Of a DNA stretch of 9,539 nucleotides, positions 5,415 to 9,539 are shown piece by piece; the stretch's first letter is position 1; every line of letters begins with the position of its first letter. The notes below the pieces were generated by a model. It saw nothing but the letters and a program-made list of their open reading frames with translations. It was not told where the DNA came from and made no database searches. The position numbers were made by a program, and so were the translations under genes. Origin of the DNA: Acholeplasmataceae bacterium (GTDB lineage Bacteria; Bacillota_I; Bacilli_A; Acholeplasmatales; Acholeplasmataceae); assembly GCA_030656435.1 (NCBI GenBank), contig JAUSOA010000181.1, positions 1 to 9,539 on the forward strand. Direction: 5' to 3'.

Positions 5415-5637
5415 AGGTAGTCAGAGACTCAACCTCATTCGCTTGTAAGAAATGAAAGCGTATGAATAACGTTGATTTCCAATTATCTACTAGATAGCCA
5501 CGACATTACTACTAAAGGTTAAAAAGCGGATTATGAAACTAAAAACCATGAAAGGTGTCCCGCGAAAAACCGTTTTTTGATAAATCAATGGTTTTTTAAA
5601 GTAACTCTTTCCTTTCTGATGAGTACACATAATCTTT
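5415..5637. other. Intergenic region without a gene, with more dyads and a T-rich hairpin set
   Basis: No supported reading frame. TATCTA-C-TAGATA (5484-5496) is a 13-bp palindrome, and AGTC-AGA-GACT lies near 5418-5431. AAAAACCAT (5541-5549), AAAAACC (near 5565-5571) and ATGGTTTTT (5588-5596) form two mutually exclusive hairpins. On the minus strand these lie downstream of the ice-binding-type gene and may be a second, read-through terminator. Confidence 0.45.
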
Positions 5638-5660
5638 AAAAGCATTTGTGAATGGCTTTT
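5638..5660 (-). terminator. Hairpin after the ice-binding-type gene
   Basis: On the minus strand AAAAGCCATT and AAATGCTTTT (5660-5651 and 5647-5638) pair around a short CAC loop with one bulged base, ending in TTTT. It lies 14 nt past the TAG stop at 5675-5677. The stem is AT-rich and short, so it may be weak; the hairpins at 5541-5597 could complete termination. Confidence 0.55.
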
Positions 5661-5674
5661 ATATAACTTTAAAA

Positions 5675-8600
5675 CTAGTTGATATCGTTATCGTCTAAGG
5701 TAACCGCTGTTTGAGCGAAAATCTTACCATTATAAGTTGCGCCTGTTCCTAGGTTAACACTGGTCATACCAAGTATTGTTCCTTCGAAATGTGCACCGAC
5801 ACCAATTGAAACTGCTGCTGCGACTTGCCATACGATGTTAGAAGCGAGTGCTCCTCCTGAAAGTAGGACACTTGCATCAGTTGCTTGTGTTAATGTTCCA
5901 GAGATCTGGAAGATCCAAACGTCTGTTGCATTACCTGCAAGTGTTACATCTGTATTAATTAGTAGACCTGAACTCCATTTGTAAACGCCTGGGACAAGTG
6001 TTTGACCACTAATATCTCCTGCATAAAGTTCAGTGTAATCAGGTGTTCTACTTGCTGCATCTGTATAAGCGGCTTCCATGTGGCCAATAGCTGTTGATAA
6101 GTATGATGGTGTAGGCACTGAATAATCTGCTGCGTATATCATACCTGTAACTAGAGCTGAAGTTGCAAATTCACCAGATGAGTCCATAATTAGACCGAAT
6201 CCTGTGATTGCTGCTGCAGCTGCTGGGCTGACACCAAGGTTACCATTAATATGTGTTCCGGCTGTTGTAGAAATACCTGTCTTCGCCAAAATTGTAAATT
6301 CTCCTGCTGTTAATAACTCTACTCCACCACTGATAATAACTTCTTCTTGATTACTAATCGTAATTTCTAAAGAACCAAAAACAAGTGGATCAGAATTTAA
6401 TGTTGCTTTAACAAGCACAGTTCCATCGGCTACTGCTGAAAGTAATCCAGTTTCGCTAATTGTTGCTTGTCCGCTTACATTTACAACGCTCCATGTATAC
6501 AATTTATCATCTGCATCAACAGGTAATACTTCTGCATACATTTGTAAAGTTGCTTTATCTACATCAATGATAACTACATCACCATCTGAGGTAACAATAA
6601 TTTCATCGGCAAGAATTTCTTGATTACTAATCGTAATCTCTAAAGTACCAAAGATTTCTGAATTTTCTACTGAAGTTGCCTTAACAACTACAGTTCCGTT
6701 AGCTACTGCTGTAAGTAAACCAGTTTCGCTAATTAAAGCTTCTCCAGAAACATTTTCTACACTCCAAACAACTGCTTTGTTTTCAGCATCTGCTGGAAGC
6801 ACGAGTGCAGCAATTTGTAGCGTACCACCAAATGTATTAATAACTACAGCATCTTCTGCTCCAGATAATGATATTGATGATACTAAAACTGTTTGATTGC
6901 TAAGTGTAATTTCCATTGTATCGAATAATAATGGGTCAGTGACTGAAGTTGCCTTAACGATAACTGTGCCATCTGATAATGCACTTAATAATCCATTTTC
7001 ACTAATTGATGCAGAGCCTGTTCCACTTTGTACGGACCAGATAACTGCCTTATTTGTTGCATCATTTGGTAATACTTCTGCAAACATTTGTAAAGTTCCA
7101 CCGAATGTATTGATCTCAATTGCATCTTCAAATGATGTGACTACTACGGAATCTACTTGAACTAGTACTTCTTGGCCAACTGCGTTAGCATCAAGAGTAA
7201 CTGCTGTTTGTGAAAGTAATCTACCATTAACTGTTGCGCCTGTTCCAAGTGAAATTTCAGTCATTGATAGTATTGTACCAACGAAATGAGCACTTGTTTC
7301 AATTGCTACGTTTCCTGCAACTTGCCAGAAGACGTTTTCAGCTAAAGCACCACCGCTAAGAATAATTTGTACGGATACTGCTTGGTTTAGTGTTCCTGAA
7401 ATTTGGAAAATCCAAACATCTTCAGCACTACCTGATAAAGTAAGATTTGTATAAATTACAACATCTGTACCATACTTATAGACTCCACCAACTAAGGTTT
7501 GACCACTAAGATCTCCAGCATGTAATTCTGTAAAGTCTGCAGCTCTTCCTGCAGCATCTACATAAGCTGCTTCCATATCACTAACTGCTTGAGTTAAATA
7601 AGCAGGTGTTGGAACTGAGTAGTCGGATGCATAAATCATACCGACAACTTGTGCTGATGTAGCAAATTGTGTTGAACTATCAAGAATTAATGAGAATCCA
7701 GTAATATATGTTGCTGCTGCTGGACTAACTCCCATGTTACCTGTAATCATTGAATCAGCTGCAGTAGAAATACCTGTTTTAGCTAATATTGTAAAATCTC
7801 CAGCTGTTAATAAGTTAACAGGATCTTCTGAAGGGATCACTACTTCTTGATTAGAAAGTGTGATTTGCTTAGTTCCAAATACGGATGGGTTACTAACTGA
7901 AGTTGCCTTAACTGTGACAATACCGTTTGAAACTGCTGTTAATAGACCTTCTTCATCAATAGTAGCTTCTCCAGTACCGTTTTCTACGCTCCAGATAACT
8001 GATTGATCATCAGCATTGACTGGCAATACATTTACAGAAAATTGTAGAGTACCACCAAATGTATCAATTACTGAAGAATCTTCAGCTGATAATACTTCAA
8101 TGGATTGAACTAATACTTCTTGATTACTAATCATCACTTCTAATGAACCAAAGATTTGATTATTTTCAACTGATGTTGCAGTGACTGTCACTGTACCATT
8201 TGAAACAGCTGTTAATAAACCATTTGAACTAATTGTTGCTTCTCCAGTACCATTTAATACAGACCAAACAACGAGTTTGTTTTCTGCATTTAGAGGTAAG
8301 ACAGTTGCGATCATTTGAAGTGTACCACCAAATGTATTAATCATTGATGATCCTTCATAACCAGCGACTGTAATTGAAGCGACTAGAACTTCTTGATTCG
8401 ATAGTGTAATAATCATTTCATCGAATATAAGTGGATCTGTTGCTGAAGCTGCCTTAACTGTGACAGTACCATTGGTTACTGCAGATAATAATCCATCTAC
8501 ACTAATAGTTGCTGTTCCAGTACCGTTTGTAACGCTCCAGATTACTGATTTGTTTGTTGCATCAAGTGGTAATACTGTTGCAGTGAACTGCAATGTTCCA

Positions 8601-9539
8601 CCAAATGTAGTAATGACAAGAGCATCGCCTGCTGATTGAATATCAATAGATGTAGCTAATATGTCTTGATTACTAATTGTAATTTCCTTTGTACCGAATA
8701 TTAAAGCATTGCTAGCTGAAGTTACCTTCACCATCACTGTGCCATTCGCTACTGCAGTTAAAAGTCCACTTGAACTAATTGTTGCTTTTCCAGTTCCATC
8801 TTCAACAGACCATAATACTGATTTATCTGTTGCATTTCCTGGAAGTACAAGAACATTCATTTGAAGAGTTCCACCGAATACGTCAATTACTGAAACGTTT
8901 TCTGCAGTTAAAACTTCAACGGAGACAACTGCAACTTCTTGATTGCTAATTGTAATAACCTTAGTTCCATAAACGAGTGCATTAGATGCTGCAGCTGCCT
9001 TAACGGTAACTGAACCGTTTGCTGTTGCAGTTAATAAACCCTCAGAACTAATTGTTGCTGAATCAGTGCCACTCACAATAGACCAAATTACTGATTTATT
9101 GGTTGCGTCACCAGGAAGAACCAATACATTCATTTGAAGAGTTCCACCGAATACGTCAATTACTGAAACGTTATCTGCAGTTAAAACTTCAACGGATGCG
9201 ACTGGAATTACTTGATTACTAATTGTAATTTCTTTTGTTCCAAATACAAGTGCATTGTTTGTTGCAGTAGCCTTAACTGTGACTGTACCGTTAGATAGAG
9301 CTGTTAAGAGTCCACTTGAACTAATTGTTGCTAAACCAGTACCATTAACTACTGACCATACGACTGACTTGTCTGCTGCATTAGCAGGAAGTACAGTTGC
9401 ACTCATTTGTAGAGTTCCACCGTTGACATCAATGATTGTTGCATCACCGAGTCCAGAAACTGTAATCGATGTAGCGACGACTTCTTGACCACTAATGGTA
9501 ATGACCATTGTTGAGCTCACTGATGAATTACTCACTGAG
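5675..9539 (-). CDS. Giant surface protein: Big_2 repeats plus two ice-binding (DUF3494) domains, 5' end cut
   Basis: The frame is open from the right edge to TAG at 5675-5677, at least 1,287 residues. The first GTG (9535) is not a real start: the opening residues SVSNSSVSSTMVITISGQ match the tail of a Big_2 repeat (compare SVSNPSVFGTKQITLSNQ), so signal peptide and N-terminus lie outside. Counting that GTG as residue 1, six Big_2 repeats (18-563), a DUF3494 domain (564-788), three Big_2 repeats (789-1063) and a second DUF3494 domain (1064-1286) follow. The DUF3494 domains carry the family marks GNxGVSPAAA, DVWIFQISGTL, WQVA and LGTGATxNG. DUF3494 forms a beta-solenoid with a side helix; some members bind ice, others act in adhesion, so ice binding is possible, not shown. 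The chain stops right after domain 2, with no LPXTG, membrane helix or LysM. It should be secreted or anchored at the N-terminus. Confidence 0.92.
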   Translation of the reverse strand, partial: SVSNSSVSSTMVITISGQEVVATSITVSGLGDATIIDVNGGTLQMSATVLPANAADKSVVWSVVNGTGLATISSSGLLTALSNGTVTVKATATNNALVFGTKEITISNQVIPVASVEVLTADNVSVIDVFGGTLQMNVLVLPGDATNKSVIWSIVSGTDSATISSEGLLTATANGSVTVKAAAASNALVYGTKVITISNQEVAVVSVEVLTAENVSVIDVFGGTLQMNVLVLPGNATDKSVLWSVEDGTGKATISSSGLLTAVANGTVMVKVTSASNALIFGTKEITISNQDILATSIDIQSAGDALVITTFGGTLQFTATVLPLDATNKSVIWSVTNGTGTATISVDGLLSAVTNGTVTVKAASATDPLIFDEMIITLSNQEVLVASITVAGYEGSSMINTFGGTLQMIATVLPLNAENKLVVWSVLNGTGEATISSNGLLTAVSNGTVTVTATSVENNQIFGSLEVMISNQEVLVQSIEVLSAEDSSVIDTFGGTLQFSVNVLPVNADDQSVIWSVENGTGEATIDEEGLLTAVSNGIVTVKATSVSNPSVFGTKQITLSNQEVVIPSEDPVNLLTAGDFTILAKTGISTAADSMITGNMGVSPAAATYITGFSLILDSSTQFATSAQVVGMIYASDYSVPTPAYLTQAVSDMEAAYVDAAGRAADFTELHAGDLSGQTLVGGVYKYGTDVVIYTNLTLSGSAEDVWIFQISGTLNQAVSVQIILSGGALAENVFWQVAGNVAIETSAHFVGTILSMTEISLGTGATVNGRLLSQTAVTLDANAVGQEVLVQVDSVVVTSFEDAIEINTFGGTLQMFAEVLPNDATNKAVIWSVQSGTGSASISENGLLSALSDGTVIVKATSVTDPLLFDTMEITLSNQTVLVSSISLSGAEDAVVINTFGGTLQIAALVLPADAENKAVVWSVENVSGEALISETGLLTAVANGTVVVKATSVENSEIFGTLEITISNQEILADEIIVTSDGDVVIIDVDKATLQMYAEVLPVDADDKLYTWSVVNVSGQATISETGLLSAVADGTVLVKATLNSDPLVFGSLEITISNQEEVIISGGVELLTAGEFTILAKTGISTTAGTHINGNLGVSPAAAAAITGFGLIMDSSGEFATSALVTGMIYAADYSVPTPSYLSTAIGHMEAAYTDAASRTPDYTELYAGDISGQTLVPGVYKWSSGLLINTDVTLAGNATDVWIFQISGTLTQATDASVLLSGGALASNIVWQVAAAVSIGVGAHFEGTILGMTSVNLGTGATYNGKIFAQTAVTLDDNDIN
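5678..6346 (-). other. DUF3494 ice-binding-type domain, C-terminal copy
   Basis: Residues 1064-1286 of the large protein. It starts VELLTAGEFTILAKTGIST, runs through GNLGVSPAAAAAITGF and the helix segment AIGHMEAAYTDAASR, and ends with the solenoid strands DVWIFQISGTL, IVWQVAAAVSIGVGAHFEG and LGTGATYNGKIFAQTAVTL. By eye about two thirds of positions equal the other copy, so the two arose by duplication. It ends at the protein C-terminus. Confidence 0.9.
6347..7171 (-). repeat. Three Big_2 Ig-like repeats between the two DUF3494 domains
   Basis: Repeats at 6893-7171, 6620-6892 and 6347-6619 (93, 91 and 91 codons). Each shows TFGGTLQ or a variant, a VLP turn, the core Trp in W-S-V, GLL-A and NGTV-VKA, and closes with ITISNQ or ITLSNQ. 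The last one is the most divergent: it has DVDKATLQ in place of the FGGTLQ motif. They act as a spacer between the two terminal domains. Confidence 0.88.
7172..7846 (-). other. DUF3494 ice-binding-type domain, internal copy
   Basis: Residues 564-788. It follows the linker EVVIPSEDP and starts VNLLTAGDFTILAKTGIST; the solenoid includes DVWIFQISGTL, NVFWQVAGNVAIETSAHFVG and LGTGATVNGRLLSQTAVTL. Its position inside the chain, flanked on both sides by Big_2 repeats, shows that the (Big2)n-DUF3494 unit was duplicated in tandem. Confidence 0.9.
7847..9484 (-). repeat. Six tandem 273-bp Big_2 repeats
   Basis: Six complete repeats of exactly 91 codons, at 9212-9484, 8939-9211, 8666-8938, 8393-8665, 8120-8392 and 7847-8119, preceded by a partial repeat at the edge. 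The recurring consensus is FGGTLQ, VLP-N-A--KSV-WSV-NGTG-ATIS, GLLTAV-NGTVTVKATS and GT--ITISNQ. These bacterial Ig-like domains form a stiff stalk that would hold the DUF3494 domains away from the cell. More repeats probably lie beyond the right edge. Confidence 0.92.
8853..9196 (-). repeat. 71-bp near-identical segment shared by neighbouring Big_2 repeats
   Basis: Positions 8853-8923 and 9126-9196 differ at one base in 71 (8900 versus 9173), while the flanks and the other repeats differ at many silent sites. They encode the stretch VEVLTA(E/D)NVSVIDVFGG-TLQMNV of repeats 3 and 2. The offset is exactly 273 bp, one repeat unit, as expected for recent gene conversion or unit duplication. Confidence 0.85.

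Noticed and set aside
6897..7160. Plus-strand 87-codon open frame
   Set aside because: It lies antisense inside the Big_2 repeat region of the large minus-strand gene; the repeat codon pattern keeps the opposite strand open. No ribosome site or family resemblance.
9255..9488. Plus-strand 77-codon open frame
   Set aside because: Also antisense to a Big_2 repeat, and its sequence resembles the other antisense frame (VALTVTVP and similar), as expected from the repeat unit and not from a gene.
9533..9535. GTG as the start of the large minus-strand protein
   Set aside because: The frame is open to the window edge and the first residues are the end of a Big_2 repeat, with no signal peptide and no room for a ribosome site. 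It is an internal valine codon.
5675..9539. CRISPR-like or satellite repeats
   Set aside because: The 273-bp periodicity is in frame and corresponds exactly to 91-residue Ig-like domains; there are no short repeats with spacers.

Overview
The window comes from an AT-rich, low-GC Gram-positive-type genome. Strong AGGAGG-like ribosome binding sites, lipoproteins with an L-x-G-C lipobox and intrinsic terminators fit Bacillota or Mycoplasmatota. TGA works as a stop codon (the GntR and ATPase genes both end in TGA), and every tryptophan I checked is TGG, so the Mycoplasma code is excluded. An Acholeplasma or Izemoplasma-like mollicute or a low-GC Bacillota would fit, but the sequence alone does not decide this.

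Layout. Positions 1-1040 (minus) are the N-terminal 346 codons of a large lipoprotein that runs off the left edge. Positions 1222-1752 (minus) encode a small lipoprotein made almost only of two InlB-type B repeats. Both lipoprotein genes have the same extended -10 promoter (TGATATAAT) and lie in tandem with a hairpin terminator between them. Positions 1955-4208 (plus) are a tight three-gene operon: a YtrA-type GntR repressor, an ABC ATPase and an ABC-2 type permease. The genes are joined by ATGA overlaps, and the operon is preceded by a promoter whose -35 and -10 boxes lie inside the two arms of a perfect inverted repeat. Two hairpin terminators follow. Positions 4373-4738 (minus) encode a DUF2188 protein.

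Positions 4739-5674 look empty at first but hold an excisionase-type helix-turn-helix reading frame (5116-5295, minus). It has a consensus promoter (TTGACA-17-TATAGT), a near-consensus Shine-Dalgarno sequence and a UUCG-loop terminator, yet has ATC where the start codon should be. Several short palindromes crowd its promoter. Positions 5675-9539 (minus) are the C-terminal 1,287 or more residues of a giant surface protein: nine complete 91-93 residue Ig-like (Big_2) repeats and two DUF3494 ice-binding-type domains, arranged as (Big2)6-IBP-(Big2)3-IBP. Its 5' end lies beyond the right edge.

Overall this is an envelope-facing neighbourhood: two lipoproteins, a self-regulated ABC exporter and a large secreted or surface adhesin-like protein, with a small DNA-binding regulator between them. 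The least explained parts are the regulator that lacks a normal start codon and its palindrome-rich control region, and the duplicated ice-binding-type protein without a visible C-terminal anchor.
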